Positions 50,503 through 59,298 of a stretch of DNA of 64,000 nt are shown piece after piece (the stretch's first letter is position 1; the number at the start of each line of letters is the position of its first letter). Below the pieces are notes generated by a model. That model searched no databases and was not told where the DNA came from. It saw nothing but the letters and a program-made list of their open reading frames with translations. Source of the stretch: Selenomonas sp. WCT3 (GTDB taxonomy: Bacteria; Bacillota; Negativicutes; Selenomonadales; Selenomonadaceae). A program made the translations under genes and the position numbers. Location: the NCBI GenBank assembly GCA_900100835.1, contig FNCM01000002.1:186001-250000 (forward strand), written 5' to 3'.

Positions 50503-51632
50503 CAATTCTTATCCTGCGGCATTTCCTCGAGAACCACATCCACATTCTTCTGCTTGCCGTTGCGGTCAAAGGTAACCTTTACCGTATCGCCCACCTTGTG
50601 CTCGGCAATCTTCGCACGAAGGTCCTGAACACTATTCGTCTCCTGGCCGTCGAGTTTCAGGATGATATCGCCGCGCTGGAGACCAGCTTTGCCGCTGGGG
50701 CCATTCAAGGTCAGCTGGAATACGTAGACGCCCTTATCGATGTTGAGCTGATAGCCATAGCGGGCAGCCGTCTGGGGGTCAAACACCGACACTCCAAGAT
50801 ACGGACGAGCTACATAACCCTTTTCCATAATCTCGTTGATGACATTCTGTACCGTATTGATGGGAATGGAGAAGCCCATGCCCTCGACGCCGTTAGCTGC
50901 TACCTTGGCGCTGTTGATGCCGATGACCTCACCGTCTGCATTGACCAAAGCACCACCGGAATTTCCCGGATTGATTGCCGCATCCGTCTGCAACAGTTTC
51001 ACCCGTTTGTCGCTGATATCCAGCGTACGGTTCAAAGCACTGATGACGCCACTGGTAACACTGCCCTGGAACTCCAATCCCATGGGATTGCCGATAGCAA
51101 TAGCCGGTTCCCCCACGACAATCTTATCCGAATCGCCAAATTTCGCCACTGGCAACTTGCCATCATCCACCCGGACAACGGCCAAATCCGTCATCTCATC
51201 AGCACCAATGAGCTTACCCTTGAGCGTGCGGCCATCGGCCAGCGATACGATAAGCTCCTTGGCATTGCTGATAACATGGTTATTCGTCACAATATAGCTC
51301 TTGCCGCCATCATTCTTGAAAATAACGCCGGAACCAACGCCCTCGGTTTCCACTGGATTGTTGAACCAGTCACGGGCCACCGCCTTATTGGTGATGCCAA
51401 CCACGGTAGGGCCCACAGCCTTGGCCGCACGAACCACCGGCGTATTGCGCGCATCCGACAGCGTCTGATTGCTGGCCGCCTGCTGAACCGCAGCCGCACT
51501 GGAGGACGACGCCCCATTATCAGCCTGCCCTGCCGAACATCCCGAAAAGGAAACAACCGACATAGCCACCAGCAAAGCGGCAGCCAAATTCTTCTTTTTC
51601 TTATTATTCATAGCCTTAAAGAACGATTTCAT
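50502..51632 (-). CDS. htrA: HtrA/DegP-like serine protease
   Basis: 376 residues. N-terminal signal with lipobox-like FSGC (C32), so it may be a lipoprotein or membrane-anchored. Ser/Ala linker, trypsin-like domain with H119, D149 and S225 (NPGNSGGAL), and one C-terminal PDZ domain (about 280-370). Degrades misfolded envelope proteins. It lies in the order walJ-htrA-rlmH known from Firmicutes, but without walRK and yycHI. Confidence 0.95.
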   Translation of the reverse strand: MKSFFKAMNNKKKKNLAAALLVAMSVVSFSGCSAGQADNGASSSSAAAVQQAASNQTLSDARNTPVVRAAKAVGPTVVGITNKAVARDWFNNPVETEGVGSGVIFKNDGGKSYIVTNNHVISNAKELIVSLADGRTLKGKLIGADEMTDLAVVRVDDGKLPVAKFGDSDKIVVGEPAIAIGNPMGLEFQGSVTSGVISALNRTLDISDKRVKLLQTDAAINPGNSGGALVNADGEVIGINSAKVAANGVEGMGFSIPINTVQNVINEIMEKGYVARPYLGVSVFDPQTAARYGYQLNIDKGVYVFQLTLNGPSGKAGLQRGDIILKLDGQETNSVQDLRAKIAEHKVGDTVKVTFDRNGKQKNVDVVLEEMPQDKN

Positions 51633-51654
51633 AAAAATCCCTCCAAAGAATTAT

Positions 51655-52407
51655 TTATCCCGATACAATTTCCGTCTGACTTGTCATGATAATCTCCTGC
51701 CGGATTCCCTGCTTTTCCAGGATCCTCTGCACCGTATCCCGCGCCAAATCCGGACGGTTATTCTCCTCCGACAGATGCGCCAGAAAAACCTTCCGCGGGC
51801 GCCGCTTCATCCGGGCAATAGCCCAGGCAGCATCCGAGTTGGCCAAATGGCCGCGGTTCGAAAGGATGCGCCGCTTAAGCACCCAGGGATAGGAACCGTT
51901 TTTGAGTACCTCCGGGTCATGGTTGGCCTCAAGCACCAACGTGTCGGCCCCCTCAATAGCGGACTGCACATTGGCCGTAACAAACCCAAGGTCTGTGGCC
52001 AACGCCATACATTGCGATCCCTGTATCCGATATCCCACAGGATCAGCTGCATCGTGCGACGTTGAAAACGGTGTCACCGTCAGCCCCGCCAGCTTGAACC
52101 CCGATTCCACAGGGCAAATGCATTCTGGTGGCAGCTGCCCGCGGCAGCTCATGTTTTCAAACGTCGCCCGACGCGAAAAAATTGGCAGGTGATACCACTT
52201 CGACAATGTGGCAAGCCCCGCGATATGATCGCGATGCTCATGGGTAATCAGCACGCCATCAAGACTAGCTGCATCGACGCCCTGCGCCAGAAGGGCCTTC
52301 TTGATTCGCGTCGCGCTGATGCCTGCATCCAGCAGCAAACGGCACCCATCCATTTCTACATAAACCGCGTTGCCTTTGCTCCCGCTGGCCAACACTGAAA
52401 CCTGCAT
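51655..52407 (-). CDS. walJ: MBL-fold hydrolase WalJ/YycJ-like
   Basis: 250 residues. Metallo-beta-lactamase zinc motif THEHRDHIAG, later H in TSHDAADPVGYRI, D in ATDLGFVT, H in LEANHDPE and H in FLAHLSEENN. WalJ-like proteins belong to the WalRK cell-wall control locus and have nuclease-type folds. 22 bp ahead of htrA. A promoter at 52492-52520 and a terminator-like hairpin in the leader control it. Confidence 0.92.
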   Translation of the reverse strand: MQVSVLASGSKGNAVYVEMDGCRLLLDAGISATRIKKALLAQGVDAASLDGVLITHEHRDHIAGLATLSKWYHLPIFSRRATFENMSCRGQLPPECICPVESGFKLAGLTVTPFSTSHDAADPVGYRIQGSQCMALATDLGFVTANVQSAIEGADTLVLEANHDPEVLKNGSYPWVLKRRILSNRGHLANSDAAWAIARMKRRPRKVFLAHLSEENNRPDLARDTVQRILEKQGIRQEIIMTSQTEIVSG

Positions 52408-52455
52408 ATACCTGCTAACTCCTATCCTAATCTTTGACTCTGAAAACTATCTGCA

Positions 52456-52482
52456 AAAAGCCCGATGCCAAAAGCACCGGGC
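52456..52482 (-). terminator. Terminator-like hairpin in the walJ leader
   Basis: GCCCGGTGC-TTTTG-GCATCGGGC followed by TTTTT on the minus strand, between the promoter and the walJ start. Confidence 0.7.
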
Positions 52483-52491
52483 ACAAAACCT

Positions 52492-52520
52492 ATTATACAC
52501 GTTTCCCATCGCGCTGTCAT
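52492..52520 (-). promoter_or_regulatory. Promoter upstream of walJ
   Basis: ATGACA and TATAAT with a 17-bp spacer. Apart from this and the hairpin, 52408-52732 shows nothing recognisable. Confidence 0.65.
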
Positions 52521-52732
52521 GCACGGGAACCACCTTTGCCCCTAAACACGCCTAGACATACCGAATGGCAATCGGCACTAGTTCCTGCATGCTATGCACT
52601 ACTTGATCCGTGTTGATTACATGAATCTTTTTCCCGTTTCGTATTTATCCATAGATACGTTCTATATTTTCGCCAAAATCTATAAACGCTGGAATATACT
52701 CTGCAATAATCTTATAATTGCTACTATAATTT

Positions 52733-53023
52733 TCATACTTTTTCATAAATCGTCACCCCATCACGCGCAATTTCCTGAAGCAATTCCTGTGAATAATCAT
52801 AACGATCCATATCCAAAATATCAAACATCAGCAACGTCCAAACTCGCTCATCCACATCCAGCGAAAAATTGGTAAAGTCCGCACAACCATAGACAGCTAA
52901 ATCAATATCACTTTTCGGATCATTATCACCACGCGCCCGTGAACCAAACAAAACCACCTTTTGGACGTCATACTCCTCAGCCAGATTTTTTATCCCCGTA
53001 ATGACCTTTTCCGGTAAATCCAT
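52733..53023 (-). CDS. MNT-type nucleotidyltransferase 1
   Basis: 96 residues from the ATG at 53023. Minimal nucleotidyltransferase motif VVLFGSRARGDNDPKSDIDLAV with both catalytic Asp present, so likely active. Such proteins are antitoxins of HEPN/MNT pairs and can add nucleotides to the HEPN toxin. Lies directly after the HEPN-like gene with a tiny overlap of reading regions. Confidence 0.85.
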   Translation of the reverse strand: MDLPEKVITGIKNLAEEYDVQKVVLFGSRARGDNDPKSDIDLAVYGCADFTNFSLDVDERVWTLLMFDILDMDRYDYSQELLQEIARDGVTIYEKV

Positions 53024-53028
53024 CTTAA

Positions 53029-53412
53029 TCACTCCGTCATCCGCTGATACCACAGTTGCATAAACTGCTCATACTCGGGTATTTGCCCTGCTAATTTTAT
53101 GGCCAATTCCTCATCATAAGTATGCGCAGTAAGATTGCGTGCATCGACCATCTTCAATGCCAACACCGTTTCTTCGTCTGAAAATACCTTCACATCACGC
53201 AACGCACGGATTACAGCCTTAGGCGAAGCAACATCCAAGCCCTCTGCATCACGCAAATAATCCTTGCCACACTTCCACATGATTTCAAAACAAAACTCAA
53301 ACCGCTGAATCAAGCCGTCTCGTTCCATCTCTGAGAGTTGTTCCTTCGTAACAGCCTCGTGAAGTTTCGCCAATGCTCGTGAAGCAGTTGCAAAACGCTT
53401 TGTTATTTCCAT
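53029..53412 (-). CDS. HI0074/HEPN-family nucleotidyltransferase-associated protein
   Basis: 127 residues, all-helical, IQRFEFCFEIMWKCGKDYLRD and ALKMVDARNLTAHTYDEELA. The RNLTAHTYDE stretch corresponds to the HEPN Rx4-6H region. In two-gene systems these act as RNase toxins. It is flanked on both sides by MNT genes. Confidence 0.85.
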   Translation of the reverse strand: MEITKRFATASRALAKLHEAVTKEQLSEMERDGLIQRFEFCFEIMWKCGKDYLRDAEGLDVASPKAVIRALRDVKVFSDEETVLALKMVDARNLTAHTYDEELAIKLAGQIPEYEQFMQLWYQRMTE

Positions 53413-53693
53413 TGAATACCATCCTTCCGTATTTCCTGCAAAAGCGTTTGAGAAGCCTGTTGCATATCCACCACATCGACGCGGTAAGGAATCGTCGACT
53501 CCTCCAACTGCTCACGAAGTTCGCCAATCTTTAACACTCCAGATACACCATCTGGATATTCAACAGCTACATCGACATCAGATCCCTGCCGCGCCGTCCC
53601 CTTCGCCCATGAACCGAACAAATAAATATGAACGGATTCATCACGCATGTAATCCAAGACAAAATCCTTTACCCGCTTTACATGCTCATTCAT
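53403..53693 (-). CDS. MNT-type nucleotidyltransferase 2
   Basis: 96 residues from the ATG at 53693 (GGAG 8 nt upstream; the ATG at 53708 is the alternative). Motif IYLFGSWAKGTARQGSDVDVAV with both Asp. Its end overlaps the HEPN gene start by 10 bp, so the two are translationally linked. Different in sequence from the MNT at 52733-53023. Confidence 0.83.
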   Translation of the reverse strand: MNEHVKRVKDFVLDYMRDESVHIYLFGSWAKGTARQGSDVDVAVEYPDGVSGVLKIGELREQLEESTIPYRVDVVDMQQASQTLLQEIRKDGIQWK

Positions 53694-53883
53694 AAAAGCA
53701 TTCTCCATATTTTCCTGAAGTCCTTATTCCATATATCTCATCTACACTATAAGGAATGTATCCCACTCTCTTCATGTGCCAGCTCAATAGAATCCATGAT
53801 TCCCAGCTTATTTTGCAGAGCCATCATACGCCCCCACTTTCCTAATCCGTGTGATGATTCAATTCCACTTTTCTCGTATACGA

Positions 53884-53918
53884 ATAGCCCCTGTACTCAT
53901 AACAAACACAGGGGCTAT
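53884..53918. repeat. 11-bp inverted repeat in the gap 53709-54028
   Basis: ATAGCCCCTGT with ACAGGGGCTAT, loop 13 nt, no T-run. It could stop the convergent or same-strand transcripts. The rest of this gap shows nothing recognisable. Confidence 0.4.
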
Positions 53919-54028
53919 CGTTTGTCTGGGGGTACGATCAAAAATCGATTCCCAGATCGCTCTATATTCATTTTACCAAATTAGGCCAAGCTGTCAAGGA
54001 ATAGTCGTTTAACAGTTAATATCCGTTT

Positions 54029-54646
54029 TTATGGCCGACATACCTTACACGGGCGATAGCCATCACCTATGGCCTTATCCCGATTATGATATTCCACCAT
54101 ATTCGATGGCTTCATACGCTTCACGTATTGGCAACCATCCCGATGAAAAACACCCGAACGGGCATTAGCAATATACGAAGCCTCAGCAGGTGTCTGAGGA
54201 CGTTCCTGCTTGACAGTTTCTTGCTTTATATCACTTTTAGGTAAAACCGGCGGCTTTTTTGCTTCTGGCTCTTGGGGAATCGTTTCTGGTATTTTCTGCT
54301 GTTGCTCTACAACTGGAGCGTTTTTTGCGCCATCTGTATCATTATGATTATTTACCAACATAAACCCTGTCAGCAGTACCAATAAAACAAATAAATACTT
54401 CTTTATATGGCTAGTTTTAGGCTTCCTTACCATATTCTTAATAATCTCATGGTCAGTCTTCTCTCCTGCATGCAAAAAACAACAATCATTGATGTACTGC
54501 ACCTGATGCTCCGTCAAATGTGGGAACAGATACTTTATCGAATTATACAAGTCATATCGAGCCACTTTAATAGAAGTGCGTAACTCACCATACTTCTCCA
54601 GCTCATTTTTTATAATGCGTTCCTTATCCGATCGCGGATTCCCCAT
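54029..54646 (-). CDS. Membrane-anchored protein with Ada-like metal-binding end
   Basis: 205 residues. A charged N-terminal cytoplasmic part, one membrane helix (YLFVLLVLLTGFMLV), a Pro/Glu/Lys-rich linker, and a small C-terminal domain YIANARSGVFHRDGCQYVKR ending in RPCKVCRP. The H-x3-C and CxxC residues match the metal-binding fold found at the end of some secreted nucleases and Ada proteins. Function not clear. Confidence 0.72.
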   Translation of the reverse strand: MGNPRSDKERIIKNELEKYGELRTSIKVARYDLYNSIKYLFPHLTEHQVQYINDCCFLHAGEKTDHEIIKNMVRKPKTSHIKKYLFVLLVLLTGFMLVNNHNDTDGAKNAPVVEQQQKIPETIPQEPEAKKPPVLPKSDIKQETVKQERPQTPAEASYIANARSGVFHRDGCQYVKRMKPSNMVEYHNRDKAIGDGYRPCKVCRP

Positions 54647-54812
54647 GTATCCTAACCACGCTTTCTAAAAACATCGGTTATTAACGATGCCATTGATATA
54701 GATTTCCATTCTAGATGTTTAAACAATATAAAACAGCATTAACTCGCTATATCAACAGCGATGAGTTTTTTCCAAATTTATCATACTTAGTTTGAACTCA
54801 CTATCCCAAGTA

Positions 54813-55712
54813 TCATGATAATCTATCATTAAGAATCCACTTCAAATCTTTCGTAAATTGTGCTGCTCCCTTATCATTTAAATGATCTGCATCAACGAAA
54901 AAATCATTTGTATAACCAACTATCTTATTACAATCAATATATCCATCATATGTATTTGTGACTCGATAAAACGTATCAGAATCTTTTATATATCTTGCAT
55001 CAATTCGATCTAAGTACTCTCTAGTAAACGGAGGAATAACAATAAACAATTCCATTCCTCTTTTTTCCGTTATTTCTTTTATACATTTCACGATGTCTTT
55101 GTTTTCTTCAAAAGATGCCTTATATTTTAAATGCTTATTATGAACATTCGTCCGCTCTACAACCAAATTTTCTCTCAATTCATCTGGTAACAAAGAAAAA
55201 TCGCCTTTTCTCCGCACAACATCATCAAACCACGCATTTGACCTATAAAAATATTGATAAAGCTTTCGTTCACAAATACGACGGAGCCAAACCGGATATC
55301 GATACTGCTTATGCCAATGTGCATTATCTGATGGATCATTCCAGTTATGGCTATCCCTAAACACAGGCCAATATACACTTCCCACTAGATTTTCTCGCTC
55401 TTTCTTTTGCGAAGATAAATCTATGTACGGTGTATAATACCCGCATATGATTACTACCCGTTTTGTCTTTGAATGAATGTTTTCAATAATTTTTTTCGCA
55501 TAGTAAAAGTCCTGAGATATCCCCCCTAGATTAAGTGAATATGACCAAAAATCGCTAATAATACCATACACAGCATACGACGACCCTACAAACAAAGTAT
55601 CTAGTTCCCCAAAGGAATTTGCTCTAGCTAATCCAGCTTGCAAGAAAATTCGATCCTTCAGTCCGCCCCTAAACAATCTTTCTGTTTGTTTTCTTACAAA
55701 CTTATCAAACAT
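54813..55712 (-). CDS. SGNH-hydrolase-like protein of the glycan cluster
   Basis: 299 residues. LDTLFVGSSYAVYGI at the N-terminal side and FFVDADHLNDKGAAQF near the C-terminus are the Ser and Asp-x-x-His blocks of SGNH/GDSL folds, as in AlgJ/DltD-like acyl carriers. No clear signal peptide. Probably transfers or removes an acyl group on the surface glycan. GAGGTG precedes the ATG. Composition is AT-rich like the rest of the cluster. Confidence 0.65.
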   Translation of the reverse strand: MFDKFVRKQTERLFRGGLKDRIFLQAGLARANSFGELDTLFVGSSYAVYGIISDFWSYSLNLGGISQDFYYAKKIIENIHSKTKRVVIICGYYTPYIDLSSQKKERENLVGSVYWPVFRDSHNWNDPSDNAHWHKQYRYPVWLRRICERKLYQYFYRSNAWFDDVVRRKGDFSLLPDELRENLVVERTNVHNKHLKYKASFEENKDIVKCIKEITEKRGMELFIVIPPFTREYLDRIDARYIKDSDTFYRVTNTYDGYIDCNKIVGYTNDFFVDADHLNDKGAAQFTKDLKWILNDRLS

Positions 55713-55737
55713 TCACAGCACCTCACCTACGAATATT

Positions 55738-56838
55738 TCACCTAAATCGATTAATTATTTCTACCACATAATTGACCTGCTCTTCTGTCATTCCATAATA
55801 CATCGGTATACTCAATACCGTCCGACTGATTTCTTCTGCAATGGGCAATGCACCTTCCGCAATATGCAAATCCGCATAAGCCCCCTGCATATGCATCGGT
55901 ATGGGATAATGCTTCACCGTATGGATTCCCTTATCCAACAGATATTTTTCCAATTCATCCCGCTTATCGCAACGGATAACAAACACGTGATAGATATGTT
56001 CATATTCTTCAGAAGTTGGCAAGGGCAGCTTAATCAGCGGATTTTTAATTTCTGACAAGTATCTGGCAGCCACCTGACGACGAGCTTCATTCCATTTTTC
56101 CAAGTGCGGGAGTTTCACACGCAGGAAAGCCGCCTGCATTTCATCCAGACGGCTATTCGTCCCTTTATAGATATGATGATACTTATAATCCGAACCATAA
56201 TTGCCAAGGGCACGGACTTTTGCCGCCAATTCGTCATCATTGGTCGTGACACAGCCACCATCCCCTAAAGCACCAAGATTCTTGCCCGGATAAAAGCTGA
56301 ATCCAGCTGCATCTCCTAATACACCGGCCTTTTTCCCTTTATATTTTGCACCATGCGCTTGGGCAGCATCTTCAATAACTTTCAATCCATGTTTTTTTGC
56401 AATACGATTGATTTCATCCATATCACAACAACGCCCCTGCAACTGCACAGTCATAATGGCCTTAGTTTTCGACGTAATCGCCGCTTCAATTCTGGACACA
56501 TCAATGTTAAATGTTTCCAATACCGGCTCTACAAATACCGGCGTTGCTCCCGCATAGGAAACCGCCAATGCCGTAGCAATAAAAGTATTAGAAGGCACGA
56601 TAACCTCGTCTCCTTCACCAATGCCATAGGCTTTTAGCACCAAATAAAGCGCATCCAGTCCCGTAGCCACACCAATACAGTGCTTGACACCAACATAAGC
56701 GGCAAATTCTTTCTCAAAAGCCTCTAATTCCTTACCCTGGATAAACCAGCTGTTATCCATAACCTTCTTATATGCCGCATCCAACTCACTACGAAGTTCA
56801 TCATGCATCGGACGCAGGTCTGCAAATGGAATTTCCAT
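55738..56838 (-). CDS. DegT/DnrJ/EryC1-family sugar aminotransferase (FdtB/QdtB-like)
   Basis: 366 residues, PLP enzyme. [19 protein letters not shown] with [15 protein letters not shown], the Lys being the PLP anchor, and [14 protein letters not shown] at the sugar site. With the 3,4-ketoisomerase at 57397-57807 it should make dTDP-3-amino-3,6-dideoxyhexose. GGGAGG precedes the ATG. Confidence 0.92.
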   Translation of the reverse strand: MEIPFADLRPMHDELRSELDAAYKKVMDNSWFIQGKELEAFEKEFAAYVGVKHCIGVATGLDALYLVLKAYGIGEGDEVIVPSNTFIATALAVSYAGATPVFVEPVLETFNIDVSRIEAAITSKTKAIMTVQLQGRCCDMDEINRIAKKHGLKVIEDAAQAHGAKYKGKKAGVLGDAAGFSFYPGKNLGALGDGGCVTTNDDELAAKVRALGNYGSDYKYHHIYKGTNSRLDEMQAAFLRVKLPHLEKWNEARRQVAARYLSEIKNPLIKLPLPTSEEYEHIYHVFVIRCDKRDELEKYLLDKGIHTVKHYPIPMHMQGAYADLHIAEGALPIAEEISRTVLSIPMYYGMTEEQVNYVVEIINRFR

Positions 56839-56857
56839 TTATTTTCCTCCCTAATAA

Positions 56858-57376
56858 TCACTGCAAAACATGATACCAAATGTATTCTTGCAACTGCTGT
56901 TCGCTATATGCTCGCATACATTCTTGTTTTGTTACTGTCAACTCTCTAAAATTCACACGTTCATATCTATTCTTGTCATAAAAGCGTAATGCTCTTTTAT
57001 TGGCAGGGGATACACACCAATAAACCTCTTGTAGGTTCATCTCATGTAACGCTTTCTCTATTATTCTTCTCATTGCCCAGCCAGAACATCCACTCCCCAT
57101 AGCTTTCTTCCGAACAGTAATGGCAAATTCAGCATTTGTATCCGTTATATGTTTCAGGCTAACAGTTCCCATATATTCATCGTGTTGATTAACAATAGCT
57201 AAATGTAAATCATCATGATTATCTAGTGCACGTTCTATAAAGCACAGACAATCCTCTAATGTCTTCTCCGCAAAATTATTCTGCAAATCGTGTGTCACAC
57301 TATCATCATGCATCCATTCCAGCATAAATGGAGCATCTGTTATTCTTAATGTCCGCAGAGCAAATAATTCTTTCAT
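56858..57376 (-). CDS. GNAT-family N-acetyltransferase, likely sugar N-acetylation
   Basis: 172 residues, RimJ/RimL-like. RKKAMGSGCSGWAMRRIIEKAL is the acetyl-CoA-binding stretch, followed by NKRALRFYDKNRYERVNF. Between ketoisomerase and aminotransferase genes it most likely acetylates the 3-amino sugar; known FdtC/QdtC enzymes for this step are often of another fold, so this is inference. Confidence 0.8.
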   Translation of the reverse strand: MKELFALRTLRITDAPFMLEWMHDDSVTHDLQNNFAEKTLEDCLCFIERALDNHDDLHLAIVNQHDEYMGTVSLKHITDTNAEFAITVRKKAMGSGCSGWAMRRIIEKALHEMNLQEVYWCVSPANKRALRFYDKNRYERVNFRELTVTKQECMRAYSEQQLQEYIWYHVLQ

Positions 57377-57396
57377 ATCTAAATTCTATTCCCTAT

Positions 57397-57807
57397 CTAA
57401 TTTTTCTGAATAAACTTCAAGAACTCATCATAATCACGAATATAATCACTCTCATCATATAATTCCGACGCAAATACAAGCAACACTGCGTCAGAAGAAA
57501 AATCAAACATCTCTCGCCACATATTATTCGCTACATATAGTCCCTCATATGGCTTTTCCAATGGTACAACTTTCTTTTCCTTACCATTATCCAACCGAAT
57601 CTTGCAACTTCCATGAATACATACCAAAATCTGCTCCAGTTTTTTATGTGCATGATGTCCTCGCACTACCCCTTCTGCTGTATCATACATATAATAAACT
57701 CGTTTGATTTTAAAAGGAATATCCTTGAACTCCTCTAAAGCAATTAGCTGTCCACGATCATCACCATGCGGCTGAAATACGTATTTTACTACCTGCAAAT
57801 TATTCAC
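57397..57807 (-). CDS. dTDP-4-keto-6-deoxyglucose 3,4-ketoisomerase-like (FdtA/QdtA family)
   Basis: 136 residues, cupin fold. DDRGQLIALEEFKDIPFKIKRVYY, VRGHHAHKKLEQILVCIHGSC and LYVANNMWREMFDFS are typical. Moves the keto group from C4 to C3 before transamination. FdtA and QdtA cannot be told apart by eye, so the sugar could be Fuc3NAc or Qui3NAc. GTG start at 57807 with weak ribosome site. Confidence 0.9.
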   Translation of the reverse strand: MNNLQVVKYVFQPHGDDRGQLIALEEFKDIPFKIKRVYYMYDTAEGVVRGHHAHKKLEQILVCIHGSCKIRLDNGKEKKVVPLEKPYEGLYVANNMWREMFDFSSDAVLLVFASELYDESDYIRDYDEFLKFIQKN

Positions 57808-57828
57808 CTCGTAATTGTCATAATTATT

Positions 57829-59277
57829 TTATTTATGAAATAATCTTATAACCTTTCTTATTAATCGATAAAGCACAAGTTTTGGATAATCGCACCACAA
57901 CAATACAGTATATTTGTTAACAACCAAACGTAACAAATCATCTATCGAAAATCTATACATATATGATTCACGAAAATCTGAAGTATCGATATCATGTAAA
58001 TGGAATATAAAATCTGTATTTCCGTCTTCAATGAGTCTTCCTAATTCTTCGCGAAATCTATTCTCATCTATCACACTTTTAACTATTTTTTCTTCCTTTC
58101 CCCGCTTATAGTCTTCATCGGACAATAATCTACTCGCCTCAGCAACCACTGCTTCTTTATCTTGGAATTCCACTGCCAAATCTTTATGATTTAGCAACAA
58201 ACCATCTAAACTATTATCCATATTACTTACCAACGTTAAAGGCAACTTTCCAGCAACAGCTGCATATTGTGTCATCAAGCCACCTATCATTGGATAAGTA
58301 TTCAGATACAACGTTATATGCTGCATAACAGCATATAAATCTTTCCGTTCATCGATAACAAATACACGATCAGGAAATTTGTTCTGCAAATCTATCAAAC
58401 CAGACTTATCACCAGTCCCAGCATAAAGAAACAACAAATCATTATGCTGTTGCATGATATCTTCTACCATATGATAATAGGTTCTTTTATCATCAAATGT
58501 TTTATACAACGACCCGCCACTAAACAATATTTGCCGATTCCCTACATCAAACGGAAAACCATCGAATGGAACATTCTTATCAAAATAAGGGTAATAAGAT
58601 AATAATCTGATTTTATCTTCTGGAATATGCCGATATTTATGCGAAACACAGGCGCCATACTCACGAAATTCTACACAATAATCGAAAGCATTCCGCCCCA
58701 GCCAAAAAGCATGATCTGTAAGGTTTATTTGGTATCGCCTAACCTTACCAGCCATAACGCCAAACGCCACGCAAGCCTCAACATCCGATGGCTCAGTATA
58801 GAAAAAAGCTGCTTGTGGCTGATGTTTACAAAACGCCTGCAAAAGTTCAGTCGTCAAAGCATCTCCTTTTTTTTGACGCAAATAATGAAATGCAATTCTT
58901 TTATTTGCAGTAACCTTGTGAAGCTCCGGCTGTCGATTACGAACCTTTTCCTTTGCCACGTAAACCACCGAATAATTCAAATCACAAAGAGCTTTAAGAT
59001 ATATAAGTGCCAAGCCTCTAGTATCTAAACCAAAACCATCATAAAAAAGTATAACATTCTCTTGTGGTTCGTAATCTGTTACAAGATGTCTCTTCTTACT
59101 AACCAGTTGTTTTATACAAGATTCCAGAGCATCATCCGTATATGTCTGATTCCACTGATATTGAATATCCGCAGATGTATAAATCGCTGTATATGCCTTC
59201 TCTATGTTGTTATTAGCAATTGCCTTCTGCGCCTGTTGGCATATATCTTTTAGACATTTTTCAACTTTTTCTTTCAT
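57829..59277 (-). CDS. GT-B-like glycosyltransferase, unassigned
   Basis: 482 residues. N-terminal helical part, then VILFYDGFGLDTRGLALIYL, and a C-terminal half with NRQILFSGGSLYKTF, LLFLYAGTGDKSGLIDLQNK and LYLNTYPMIGGLMTQYAAVAG, fitting a GT-B donor-binding domain. No exact family assigned. GGAGAG precedes the ATG. Presumably adds a sugar in surface-glycan synthesis. Confidence 0.72.
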   Translation of the reverse strand: MKEKVEKCLKDICQQAQKAIANNNIEKAYTAIYTSADIQYQWNQTYTDDALESCIKQLVSKKRHLVTDYEPQENVILFYDGFGLDTRGLALIYLKALCDLNYSVVYVAKEKVRNRQPELHKVTANKRIAFHYLRQKKGDALTTELLQAFCKHQPQAAFFYTEPSDVEACVAFGVMAGKVRRYQINLTDHAFWLGRNAFDYCVEFREYGACVSHKYRHIPEDKIRLLSYYPYFDKNVPFDGFPFDVGNRQILFSGGSLYKTFDDKRTYYHMVEDIMQQHNDLLFLYAGTGDKSGLIDLQNKFPDRVFVIDERKDLYAVMQHITLYLNTYPMIGGLMTQYAAVAGKLPLTLVSNMDNSLDGLLLNHKDLAVEFQDKEAVVAEASRLLSDEDYKRGKEEKIVKSVIDENRFREELGRLIEDGNTDFIFHLHDIDTSDFRESYMYRFSIDDLLRLVVNKYTVLLWCDYPKLVLYRLIRKVIRLFHK

Positions 59278-59298
59278 AACTCTCTCCGCTATAAGCTT

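Noticed and set aside
53628..53984. 118-codon plus-strand frame beside the MNT genes
   Set aside because: Antisense to the MNT start and across an intergenic hairpin, no ribosome site.
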